NCBI GenBank assembly: GCA_946406095.1
Contig: CAMJJO010000066.1
Span: 1 to 9,907, forward strand
Direction of reading: 5' to 3'
DNA length: 9,907 nt
From: an uncultured Bacteroidales bacterium
GTDB taxonomy: Bacteria > Bacteroidota > Bacteroidia > Bacteroidales > UBA932
Each line of letters starts with the position of its first letter. Position 1 is the first letter of the stretch. A model generated the notes under the pieces. The model had not been told where the DNA came from. It was given only the letters and a program-made list of their open reading frames with translations, and did not search any database. Shown here piece by piece: positions 1-6,431 of the stretch. A program made the position numbers and the translations under genes.

Positions 1-123
1 CTGGTGCTGCTAAGCCTTGCCGCAGTCGCCCTCGCGACTTTCGTTGTCCTGGCCCAGGCGGCGCCGGACTTCATAGACTCCATCCTCTACACTCCCGAGG
101 AACTGCGGATCATCAACTATTAG
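1..123 (+). CDS. C-terminal end of an unidentified membrane protein (partial)
   Basis: An open frame enters from the left edge and ends at TAG 121-123, giving the last 40 residues of a protein. The first 20 or so are strongly hydrophobic (Leu/Ala/Val-rich, starting LVLLSLAAVALA), consistent with a final transmembrane helix. A short polar tail ending ILYTPEELRIINY follows. Only three bases separate its stop from the next ATG, so it is probably the upstream member of the same operon. I do not recognise the family from this tail and assign no function. The main support is the frame and the tight junction, plus the membrane-helix composition. Confidence 0.6.
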   Translation: MVLLSLAAVALATFVVLAQAAPDFIDSILYTPEELRIINY

Positions 124-126
124 ACA

Positions 127-696
127 ATGCCCGTACTCCTCTATCCATCCGATCCCGCTCCTCTGATGGCAGTGAAATCTGTCCGGGGCAATACCGAAAT
201 CCTTCCGATCATAGAACCCAGCGGCGTGGTCATAGGGCGCAGCACCCGCAAAGCCTGCCACAACCATCCCGAACTGCTGCACCCCGTGGTGCATCTTCAC
301 ATAATCGATCCGTTCGACCACATTTTCCTGCAGAAGCGCTCTGCCACCAAGGACCTTTATCCCGGGCGTTGGGATACGGCGGTAGGCGGGCATGTCACCT
401 ATGGCGAATCTCTGATAGAATCCCTGATGCGCGAAGCGGGCGAGGAACTGGCTTTCGTCGATTTCAACCCCACATTCCTGGAGAACTACATCTGGCGCAG
501 CCCGAATGAAACGGAACAGGTGAACATCTTCGCCACCGTCACCGACAGGGCCATCGACCCGGACAACGACGAGGTGGACGAAGGCCGCTGGTGGACCAGG
601 AAAGAGGTGGAAGATGCCATCGGCAAGAGCATCCTCACGCCCCAGTTCGAGCAAGAATACATAAGGATACAGGATAGATTGTTTGCCTTGCTTTAA
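127..696 (+). CDS. NUDIX hydrolase (Idi/YfcD-like)
   Basis: A 189-residue protein with a clear NUDIX box at residues 88-110: G88, E94, R102-E103 and E106-E107, the acidic residues that bind the divalent metal. The Gly usual near the end of the box is Ala109. The preceding LHPVVHLHI and FLQKRS...PGRWDTAVGGH segments resemble the isopentenyl-diphosphate isomerase-like branch of NUDIX proteins (E. coli YfcD type). Such enzymes cleave nucleoside diphosphates linked to another group; the substrate cannot be read from sequence. The ATG at 127 lies 3 bases after the preceding stop, with no Shine-Dalgarno sequence. An in-frame ATG at 166 would give a 176-residue protein that starts closer to where homologues usually begin, so the true start is uncertain. 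It is followed after one base by the DUF4922-SpoIID gene, suggesting co-transcription and perhaps a role in handling nucleotide or sugar diphosphates. Confidence 0.88.
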   Translation: MPVLLYPSDPAPLMAVKSVRGNTEILPIIEPSGVVIGRSTRKACHNHPELLHPVVHLHIIDPFDHIFLQKRSATKDLYPGRWDTAVGGHVTYGESLIESLMREAGEELAFVDFNPTFLENYIWRSPNETEQVNIFATVTDRAIDPDNDEVDEGRWWTRKEVEDAIGKSILTPQFEQEYIRIQDRLFALL

Positions 697-697
697 T

Positions 698-2740
698 ATG
701 GCGGATATCCAGAAATTCATAAAAGACCAGCTCTCGGTCTGGCCAATGGCTGCGGCCAATTTCCGCTCTCTGAAGAATGCGGAATACCGTTTTATGGACA
801 TTGGCGGGCTGAAGGTTACGATCCAGAGCAATCCCTGCCGCATCATCTCCTCCACTGCCGAGGTAGACGAAAAATCCATTGCCGCCAGGCCTTGCTTCCT
901 CTGCCCGGCCAACAGGCCCAAGGAGCAGTTCCACATCAAATACGAGGGCAAGAAGCACCGCGGCTACAACGTGCAGGTGAATCCATACCCCATCTTCAAG
1001 AACCACCTGGTTGTCGCCAGGGACCAGCACCTTCCCCAGACCATCTGGCATCACTTCCCGGACATGCTGCTCTTTACGAAGATGTATCAGGACTTCACGG
1101 TCTTCTACAACGGCCCGATGAGCGGAGCATCCGCCCCGGACCATCTGCATTTCCAGGCCTGCCCCAGAGGGATACTGCCTCTGGAGACAGCCGCCGACAA
1201 GGCTCTGGACAATCCCGGGCCCGAGCTCGAGCGCGTGCAGGATGCCAGCCTCTACAAGTTCGACGGCTTCACCCGCGGAGTATATATCCTGAAGGCGACC
1301 ACCCAGAAGTCCATGGCCAAGCTTTTCTACCGCCTGCTGGAATGCTCTCCGCGCAGGGAAGGGGAGTCGGAGCCTCGCTTCAATCTCTATTCCTGGTACA
1401 AGAACGGAGAGTTCCGCACCGCCGTCGTGCTGCGTTCCAATCTGCGTTCGCACCACTATTTCGCGGAGGGCGAAGACCATCTCACGATGAGCCCCGGCGC
1501 CGCGGATATGGCCGGTTTCTTCATCGTCCCCCGGCATGAGGACTTCCTGAAACTCGACTGCAGGCTGCTTTCCGAGATGGTGGATGAGGTTTCGGTGAGC
1601 GAGGAGGACGATGCGCTGGTTGTCTGGCGTCTGACCCGCACCCAGCGCAAGATAGACGTGGGCATAATGGCCGCCCGCGAGATCGTGTTCGAGATCATCT
1701 CCGACGGAGCGGGTCCGCAGCGGGTCAGCTGGGTGGACGGAAAGATCAACTACAACGGCATGCTCTACGACGAGCTTACCTTCGAGGCCGTCACCCGCTC
1801 CACCCTCTTCAGCGAGCCTACCTTCATATTATATGACATGCCCATCGGGATAGGATTCCACTGGGAGCAGAAGATTACCCGCCGTTTCGCCGGCCGCCTC
1901 CGTTTCATAGTGGAGGGGGACAGGATACGCGCGGTGAACCGCATAGGGCTGGAGGATTACCTGCTGAGCGTGATATCTTCCGAGATGCACGCCGACGCCC
2001 CTCTGGAGTTCCTGAAGGCGCACGCGATCATCTCCCGTTCCTGGGTGATGACCAATCTGCGCACTCACGAGCATTTCGATGTCTGTGCAGATGACCACTG
2101 CCAGCGTTATCAGGGCCTGGACGGCGCCGTCGGCCAGAATGTGCGGGACGCCGTGGACCGCACCTGGGGCAGCGTCCTGACCTATAAAGGCGAAATTTGC
2201 GATGCCCGCTATTCCAAATGCTGCGGCGGCAAGACTGAACTCTTCAGCACTTGCTGGGAAGACAGGGACTACCCCTATCTTCAGTCGGTTGAGGATGCCC
2301 CCGCCCCCGGCGAGAAGCCGTTCTGCGACACCGACGACGAGGAAATCCTCCGGAAGGTGCTTAACGACTACGACCTCAAGACACGGGATTTCTTCTCCTG
2401 GACCGAACGCCCGGGCAGCAGAATCAAGTACCTGAAACCCCTGAAACGCGGCCCGTCCGGCAGGATATATGAACTCGAGATCGAAGATGAGAAGGGCCGC
2501 AGGGTGATAGGCAAGGAGCTTGCCATCCGCAAGGCCCTCAGCGACAGCTGCCTCAAGAGTTCCGCCTTCGAGGTGGAGTGGAAAGGGGATGAATGCATAC
2601 TCCACGGGCGTGGATGGGGCCATGGAGTGGGCCTCTGCCAGATCGGGGCGGCCGTGATGGCTTCGAAGGGCTATTCCTGCGCCGATATCCTCCGTCATTA
2701 TTATACCGGTACCGATATAACTCCTCTGGAGAATGAATAA
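698..2740 (+). CDS. DUF4922 (HIT/GalT-like)-SpoIID fusion protein
   Basis: A 680-residue, two-domain protein. The N-terminal part (about 1-285) matches what I know as DUF4922, related to HIT/GalT-type nucleotidyltransferases and phosphorylases. It has a CxxC pair (C66, C69), NPYPIFKNHLVV at 95-106 and a DHLHFQ motif with H149, H151 and Q153, the place where the catalytic His lies in the superfamily. The C-terminal part (about 370-675) is SpoIID/LytB. It has SSEM with candidate catalytic Glu429, the metal-site-like CxxxHC at 463-468, and GRGWGHGVGLCQIGA at 637-651. SpoIID is known as a lytic transglycosylase acting on peptide-stripped glycan strands. There is no signal peptide or membrane helix, so the protein looks cytoplasmic, which is odd for a wall enzyme. 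The ATG at 698 is preferred over an in-frame TTG at 683, which would lie inside the NUDIX gene. It overlaps the AmpG-like gene by 8 bases. This fusion is known as an annotation in Bacteroidota; I know of no established function for the pair. Confidence 0.9.
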   Translation: MADIQKFIKDQLSVWPMAAANFRSLKNAEYRFMDIGGLKVTIQSNPCRIISSTAEVDEKSIAARPCFLCPANRPKEQFHIKYEGKKHRGYNVQVNPYPIFKNHLVVARDQHLPQTIWHHFPDMLLFTKMYQDFTVFYNGPMSGASAPDHLHFQACPRGILPLETAADKALDNPGPELERVQDASLYKFDGFTRGVYILKATTQKSMAKLFYRLLECSPRREGESEPRFNLYSWYKNGEFRTAVVLRSNLRSHHYFAEGEDHLTMSPGAADMAGFFIVPRHEDFLKLDCRLLSEMVDEVSVSEEDDALVVWRLTRTQRKIDVGIMAAREIVFEIISDGAGPQRVSWVDGKINYNGMLYDELTFEAVTRSTLFSEPTFILYDMPIGIGFHWEQKITRRFAGRLRFIVEGDRIRAVNRIGLEDYLLSVISSEMHADAPLEFLKAHAIISRSWVMTNLRTHEHFDVCADDHCQRYQGLDGAVGQNVRDAVDRTWGSVLTYKGEICDARYSKCCGGKTELFSTCWEDRDYPYLQSVEDAPAPGEKPFCDTDDEEILRKVLNDYDLKTRDFFSWTERPGSRIKYLKPLKRGPSGRIYELEIEDEKGRRVIGKELAIRKALSDSCLKSSAFEVEWKGDECILHGRGWGHGVGLCQIGAAVMASKGYSCADILRHYYTGTDITPLENE

Positions 2741-4061
2741 GGACAAGACTCCCTGGCTCTGGGTCCCTACGCTGTATTTTGCGGAGGGGATACCCTATTT
2801 CATCGTGAATGTGGTGTCGGTGACCATGTTCAAGCGCCTCGGCATGAGCAATGCCGACCTTGCGATGTACACCAGCCTCCTATATCTCCCCTGGGTGATA
2901 AAGCCTCTCTGGAGTCCCCTGGTGGACGTGGTGCGCACCAAACGCTGGTGGATCGTTGCGATGCAGACGCTGATGACCGTCTGTTTCGCGGCACTTGCAC
3001 TGAGCCTTCCGTCCCGCACCGGGGCGCCGGTGAGTGCCTTTTCGCTTTCCTTGATAATATTCTATATCACCGCGATGCTTTCCGCCACCCACGACATAGC
3101 GGCCGACGGGTATTATATGCTGGCGCTGGATGAGCATCGGCAAAGCCTTTTCGTGGGCATACGGAGCACATTCTACCGCATCGCCTCCGTCTTCGGGCAG
3201 GGGGTGATAGTAGTAGTGGCAGGATTGCTTGAGAACCGCTATGGGGATATCCCGAAGGCGTGGGTCGTGACTTTGCTGGCGAGTTCGGTGCTTTTCCTTG
3301 CAGTCACCGTCTGGCACCATTTCATCCTGCCGGCAGAAGAAAGTCCCTCCGCGAAAAGCAAAGGGCCGGTCCGTGTCCCGCAGGGGGAGCCCGGTACCGG
3401 CATTGCTTTTCCGAAAGCCCGCGCGCGCAGTTTTTTGTCAGCCTTCGCCACCTTCTTCCGCAAGCCGGGGGTGTGGCTCGCAATGGTTTTTATGCTGCTG
3501 TATCGGCTTCCGGAAGCGCTTTCGGTGAAGATGTTGACGCCCTTCCTGCTGGATCCTGTTTCTGACGGGGGACTGGGGTTGAGTACCGCACAGTCCGGCC
3601 TGGTGTATGGCACCGTCGGGGTGATTGCTCTCACCGTAGGTGGAATACTCGGGGGAGTATGGAGTGCGAAAGTCGGCCTCAGAAAGGCTCTCTGGCCGAT
3701 GGCTCTGGCCCTCGCGCTGCCTTGTTCGGTGTATCTTTACATGGCTCTGGCCCAGCCTTCGAACATTCTTACGATTTATTTTTGCGTGGCGCTGGACCAG
3801 TTCGGCTATGGCTTCGGATTCACTGCCTATATGCTGTATATGATGTGGTTTTCGCAGGGAGAATATAGCACTTCGCATTATGCCGTATGCACCGCTTTCA
3901 TGGCCCTGAGCATGATGATTCCGGGTTTTTTCGCCGGGATGCTGCAGGAGGCCCTGGGGTATTCCGGATTCTTCGTTCTGGTGATGGTCTGTTGCCTCGC
4001 GACGGTTGCCGTGACTGCACTTTTGCCATCGCGCATAGACCCCGGATACGGGAAAAAGTAA
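2733..4061 (+). CDS. AmpG-like MFS permease, putative muropeptide/sugar importer
   Basis: A 442-residue polytopic inner-membrane protein with roughly twelve hydrophobic segments in two halves. These are split by a hydrophilic, basic loop at about residues 201-235, the layout of the major facilitator superfamily. LYFAEGIPY at 14-22, YLPWVIKPLWSPLVD at 51-65 and ATHDIAADGYYM at 118-129 resemble the AmpG branch, which imports GlcNAc-anhydroMurNAc muropeptides for recycling. Substrate assignment rests on this resemblance and on the adjacent SpoIID domain, so it is inference; a different sugar or siderophore-type MFS substrate is possible. The ATG at 2733 falls inside the last codons of the previous gene (ATGAATAA, 8-base overlap). 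A purine-rich TGGAGA lies directly before it, so translation is probably coupled. Its TAA ends at 4061, and I see no clear hairpin terminator in the 67 bases after it. Confidence 0.82.
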   Translation: MNKDKTPWLWVPTLYFAEGIPYFIVNVVSVTMFKRLGMSNADLAMYTSLLYLPWVIKPLWSPLVDVVRTKRWWIVAMQTLMTVCFAALALSLPSRTGAPVSAFSLSLIIFYITAMLSATHDIAADGYYMLALDEHRQSLFVGIRSTFYRIASVFGQGVIVVVAGLLENRYGDIPKAWVVTLLASSVLFLAVTVWHHFILPAEESPSAKSKGPVRVPQGEPGTGIAFPKARARSFLSAFATFFRKPGVWLAMVFMLLYRLPEALSVKMLTPFLLDPVSDGGLGLSTAQSGLVYGTVGVIALTVGGILGGVWSAKVGLRKALWPMALALALPCSVYLYMALAQPSNILTIYFCVALDQFGYGFGFTAYMLYMMWFSQGEYSTSHYAVCTAFMALSMMIPGFFAGMLQEALGYSGFFVLVMVCCLATVAVTALLPSRIDPGYGKK

Positions 4062-4100
4062 ATCTTGGTACGATATATGCAATTGTTTAACTGAATACTT

Positions 4101-4108
4101 TAATTTAC
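4101..4108 (+). promoter_or_regulatory. Possible -7 element for the Ser-rich secreted protein gene
   Basis: The 67-base gap 4062-4128 is AT-rich against a GC-rich background. TAATTTAC here is an imperfect match to the Bacteroidota -7 consensus TAnnTTTG, wrong at the last two positions. It would place the transcript start close to 4115, giving a leader of about 15 bases before the ATG at 4129. No well-spaced -33 TTTG is evident, and read-through from the upstream operon is equally possible. Confidence 0.3.
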
Positions 4109-4128
4109 GGACACTAAAATTGAGCATT

Positions 4129-5556
4129 ATGAAAACGTTCTACAAACTCGCACTCTCAGCCGCAGCGGCTGTCGCGATAGCACTTACGCCTTGCACTGTT
4201 AATGCCCAATCCCGGAGCGGAGGCAGCAGCCGTTCTGCTTCGAGCCAGACTTCGTCCCGCTCATCGTCGTCTTCGTCAAGCGCATCCCGTTCTTCTTCGG
4301 GCAGCTCCCGTAGTTCTTCGGTGAGCAGCGGAAGCCGCAGCTCGTCATCTTCATCTGTCTCCAGGGCAGTGGGTGGCACGATAAGCAGCTCCAGCAGCAG
4401 CCGTTCAGGCAGTTCTGCGAGCCGCTCCAGCAGCTCCAGCTCGAGCAACCGCAGCAGCGCAAGTACTTCCCGCTCCAGCAGTTCCAGCAACCGCAGCAGC
4501 GCCAGCACTTCCCGCTCCAGCAGTTCCAGCAGCCGCAGCAGCGCGAGCACTTCGCGTTCCAGCAGCACCGGCACTTCGCGCAGCTCTTCCGTGAGCAGCG
4601 GCACTTCCCGCAGCAGCAGCTCCAGCAACACCGGACGCAGCTCCACTGCGATCAACAACACCACTACCACCGTGAGCGGCGGATCCCGCAGCAGCGTGGG
4701 CGGTGTGGGCAATGCCAACACCAACAGGAACGTGAATCCTACCAACAGCTACGACCGTCAGACCGCCGGAACTCCCAATGAGGTCCGCTTCGACGACCAT
4801 GGCAAGCGCATAGCTCCTATGCATCGTCCTCCCGTGCCTTACGACCGTCCCGGCTACTTCTACAGCCACCATCCTCACTACTATGGATATAGGGTGCATC
4901 ATCTGCCTCACTACGACAGATATCGCTACTGGGGAAGATACTATTACTACTACAACGGCATCTACTACCGTTATTGGAACAATGTCTACTACATCTGCCG
5001 TCCTCCTTACGGCATCCTGTTCAACAGGGCGCTCTACGAATTGGAGCTCGACGTGCTGAGGTTCGCATACTACAATAATGTGTATCGCACCTACAATGTG
5101 GTGAACAGCAACTACTCGACCATCAACGAGCAGAACCAGATCATCGCACAGAACAATGCGACCATCGCGGCCCAGAACGCCGCCATCGCACAGAACAACG
5201 CGACGATCGCCACCCAGCAGGCTGCTGCTTCCACTCCTACGGTGGATGTCAACACCCTCAAGTCGTACGCTTCCTTCCAGCTTGCCAACAGGCTCGGCCT
5301 CGTGCAGAGCTTCGCAGCCAACGGTCAGGAATACTACTACGACGACGGCGTCTTCTTCGTATCTGACGCAAATGGCCAGTTCAAGACCATCGTTCCTCCT
5401 GCAGGCGCCCTCATCAAGGCTCTGCCCGAAGACTATGAGGCCGTGACCCTCGCCGATGGAAATGAATACTACAAGGTGGATGACACCATCTATCGTATGA
5501 CTGTTGCCGACGGAGTGCCTTACTTCGAGGTTCTCGGACAGCTCCAGGACGCATAG
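4129..5556 (+). CDS. Secreted Ser/Arg-rich repeat protein with DUF6515-like C-terminus
   Basis: A 475-residue protein with a clear Sec signal peptide: Lys2/Lys6, a hydrophobic core to about residue 20, and likely cleavage after VNA26 before Gln27. Residues 27-190 are almost entirely Ser with regularly spaced Arg, including three 14-residue repeats at 108-149. Residues about 230-295 are rich in Tyr and His (for example HHPHYYGY and RYYYYYNGIYYRYW). Residues 332-366 form Ile-led heptads rich in Asn and Gln, suggesting a coiled coil. The end (about 375-475) has two similar blocks, EYYYDDGVFFV and EYYKVDDTIYRM, flanking VPPAGALIKALPEDYEAV; I recognise this as DUF6515-like, a family of unknown function common in Bacteroidota. 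No lipobox is visible, so it is probably periplasmic or surface-associated. I start it at ATG 4129 (MKTFYK) rather than an in-frame TTG at 4120. It appears to be transcribed alone, ending at a strong hairpin. Confidence 0.85.
   Translation: MKTFYKLALSAAAAVAIALTPCTVNAQSRSGGSSRSASSQTSSRSSSSSSSASRSSSGSSRSSSVSSGSRSSSSSSVSRAVGGTISSSSSSRSGSSASRSSSSSSSNRSSASTSRSSSSSNRSSASTSRSSSSSSRSSASTSRSSSTGTSRSSSVSSGTSRSSSSSNTGRSSTAINNTTTTVSGGSRSSVGGVGNANTNRNVNPTNSYDRQTAGTPNEVRFDDHGKRIAPMHRPPVPYDRPGYFYSHHPHYYGYRVHHLPHYDRYRYWGRYYYYYNGIYYRYWNNVYYICRPPYGILFNRALYELELDVLRFAYYNNVYRTYNVVNSNYSTINEQNQIIAQNNATIAAQNAAIAQNNATIATQQAAASTPTVDVNTLKSYASFQLANRLGLVQSFAANGQEYYYDDGVFFVSDANGQFKTIVPPAGALIKALPEDYEAVTLADGNEYYKVDDTIYRMTVADGVPYFEVLGQLQDA
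4207..4698 (+). repeat. Low-complexity Ser/Arg-coding region
   Basis: These bases encode residues 27-190 of the secreted protein, dominated by runs of serine codons (AGC, TCC, TCG, TCT) broken by CGC/CGT arginine codons. Mixing of the two serine codon families (AGY and TCN) means the repeat is kept at the protein level rather than being only a recent triplet expansion. Glycines and a few Asn/Thr appear toward the end, grading into a Thr/Gly/Asn linker. Confidence 0.85.
4450..4575 (+). repeat. Three tandem 42-bp repeats (14-residue unit)
   Basis: Units at 4450-4491, 4492-4533 and 4534-4575 encode RSSASTSRSSSSSN, RSSASTSRSSSSSS and RSSASTSRSSSTGT. The first two differ at only a few bases (for example GCAAGT against GCCAGC), and the third diverges in its last codons. 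This looks like in-frame tandem duplication with later drift, and the copy number may vary between strains. Confidence 0.85.
5143..5226 (+). repeat. Four 21-bp heptad-coding repeats, alternating A-B-A-B
   Basis: Units encode IAQNNAT, IAAQNAA, IAQNNAT and IATQQAA (residues 339-366). Units 1 and 3 are nearly identical in DNA as well as protein, so the period is effectively 42 bp. An Ile every seven residues with Asn/Gln between suggests a polar coiled coil or oligomerisation segment. A related heptad, INEQNQI, precedes it. Confidence 0.8.
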
Positions 5557-5574
5557 ATCTCAGAACTCTTTTAG

Positions 5575-5623
5575 ATGTTCCGTGTGCGAAAACATAGCAT
5601 TTCGCACACGGAACATTCTTTCT
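5575..5623 (+). terminator. Strong hairpin, probable terminator of the secreted-protein gene
   Basis: A perfect 17-bp inverted repeat: ATGTTCCGTGTGCGAAA at 5575-5591 and TTTCGCACACGGAACAT at 5600-5616, with an 8-base loop ACATAGCA. It is followed by TCTTTCT, a broken T-tract. It starts 18 bases after the TAG of the secreted-protein gene and ends 23 bases before the murI -7 motif. This is where an intrinsic terminator between the two units is expected. Confidence 0.8.
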
Positions 5624-5639
5624 ACACAATATATTTTGT

Positions 5640-5647
5640 TAAATTTG
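5640..5647 (+). promoter_or_regulatory. Bacteroidota -7 promoter element for the murI operon
   Basis: TAAATTTG matches the TAnnTTTG consensus at every fixed position, and lies between the upstream hairpin and the murI ATG at 5652. Only four bases (CAAT) separate it from the ATG, so transcription would begin at or within a few bases of the start codon. No good -33 TTTG is visible at the usual distance; the upstream region is AT-rich. Confidence 0.6.
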
Positions 5648-5651
5648 CAAT

Positions 5652-6431
5652 ATGGCGGTAATAGGCGTAATGGATTCCGGTGTGGGCGGTCTTTCGGTTT
5701 TCCGGGAGATACGTAGACTGCTGCCTTCGGAGCACTATATCTACTATGCCGACAATGCCCACTGCCCCTATGGGGAAAAGACCCCGGAATACATTCAGGG
5801 GCGCCTCCGTGCCATAACGGACTTCTTCATCTCCCGTGGCGCCGCGGCCGTAGTGCTGGCTTGCAATACCGCCACCGCCGCGGCCATAGAGTGCCTGCGT
5901 AAAGAATACGTGATTCCTTTCGTGGGGATGGAGCCCGCTGTAAAGCCGGCGGCTCTGGGCACGGAAACCGGAGTGATCGGGGTCCTGGCGACCGCCGGCA
6001 CTCTCAAGGGCAGCAAATATCTGAACACGAAGGGCCGCTTCGAAGACCATGTGAAGATAGTCGAAAGAGTCGGCAAGGGATTCGTGGAGCTGGTGGAAAG
6101 CGGCAAGCTGACGGGCCCCGAGGCGGAGGCTACGGTCGCAGCAGCGCTGGAGCCTCTCCTGGCTGAAGGGGCGGACCGCATAGTCCTCGGCTGCACGCAC
6201 TATCCTTTCCTCCTGGAGACTCTCCGGAAGGTGGCTGCGGATCTCGGGCACTGCGATGCCGATTTCATCGACCCGGCGCCCGCGGTGGCAAAAAGGCTGG
6301 TGCAGGTGCTGGAAGAGAGAGGCATATCGGCCGTCGACTGCAATCCCGGAACGGAACTCTTCGCTTCGGGAAATGATGCAAAACTGAAAGAATTCTACGC
6401 ATCCCTGTGTCAGGGGTCCGGCATAATATGA
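5652..6431 (+). CDS. murI: Glutamate racemase
   Basis: A 259-residue cytoplasmic enzyme that interconverts L- and D-glutamate, supplying D-Glu for the peptidoglycan stem peptide. Length and motifs are typical of the family: DSGVGGLSV at 8-16 (Asp8, Ser9), ADNAHCPYGEK at 33-43, ACNTATA at 70-76 with catalytic Cys71, and GCTHYPFL at 180-187 with the second catalytic Cys181 and His183. All key residues are present, so it should be active. The ATG at 5652 has no Shine-Dalgarno sequence and follows the -7 motif by four bases. Its TGA overlaps the next gene's ATG (ATGA at 6428-6431). It is the first gene of an operon with two glycosyltransferases and prfB. This differs from the murI next to ompH/bamA arrangement that I recall for Bacteroides. 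Confidence 0.97.
   Translation: MAVIGVMDSGVGGLSVFREIRRLLPSEHYIYYADNAHCPYGEKTPEYIQGRLRAITDFFISRGAAAVVLACNTATAAAIECLRKEYVIPFVGMEPAVKPAALGTETGVIGVLATAGTLKGSKYLNTKGRFEDHVKIVERVGKGFVELVESGKLTGPEAEATVAAALEPLLAEGADRIVLGCTHYPFLLETLRKVAADLGHCDADFIDPAPAVAKRLVQVLEERGISAVDCNPGTELFASGNDAKLKEFYASLCQGSGII

Noticed and set aside
683..697. TTG start extending the SpoIID fusion upstream by five residues
   Set aside because: The ATG at 698 sits directly after the NUDIX stop and gives a sensible N-terminus; the TTG is inside NUDIX coding sequence.
10..951. Long minus-strand open frame of 313 codons opposite the NUDIX gene
   Set aside because: It is antisense to a gene with a clear NUDIX box and to the start of the SpoIID fusion. 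Its translation shows no recognisable motif, and long antisense frames are expected in GC-rich DNA.
635..1537. Minus-strand open frame of 300 codons
   Set aside because: It lies wholly opposite the NUDIX end and the DUF4922 domain, has no family features, and is explained by codon bias of the real gene.
892..1539. Plus-strand alternative-frame ORF of 215 codons
   Set aside because: It lies inside the DUF4922 coding region in another frame, is Arg/Gly/Pro-rich and has no motif, as expected for a shadow frame.
1829..2746. Minus-strand open frame of 305 codons opposite the SpoIID domain
   Set aside because: The plus strand here carries unmistakable SpoIID motifs; the antisense product has no recognisable domain.
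4120..4128. TTG start giving MSI before the secreted protein
   Set aside because: The ATG at 4129 gives a standard signal peptide starting MKTFYK.
4450..4575. Possible CRISPR array
   Set aside because: The repeats are directly adjacent without unique spacers and stay in frame within a secreted protein.
4140..4745. Leu/Glu-rich minus-strand frame opposite the Ser-rich region
   Set aside because: Its composition is just the reverse complement of repeated Ser and Arg codons; there is no independent sign of coding.
6407..6427. GTG start adding seven residues to the family 2 glycosyltransferase
   Set aside because: ATG 6428 opens directly into the conserved beta strand (IGIIIINFG) and forms the ATGA overlap seen at neighbouring junctions.
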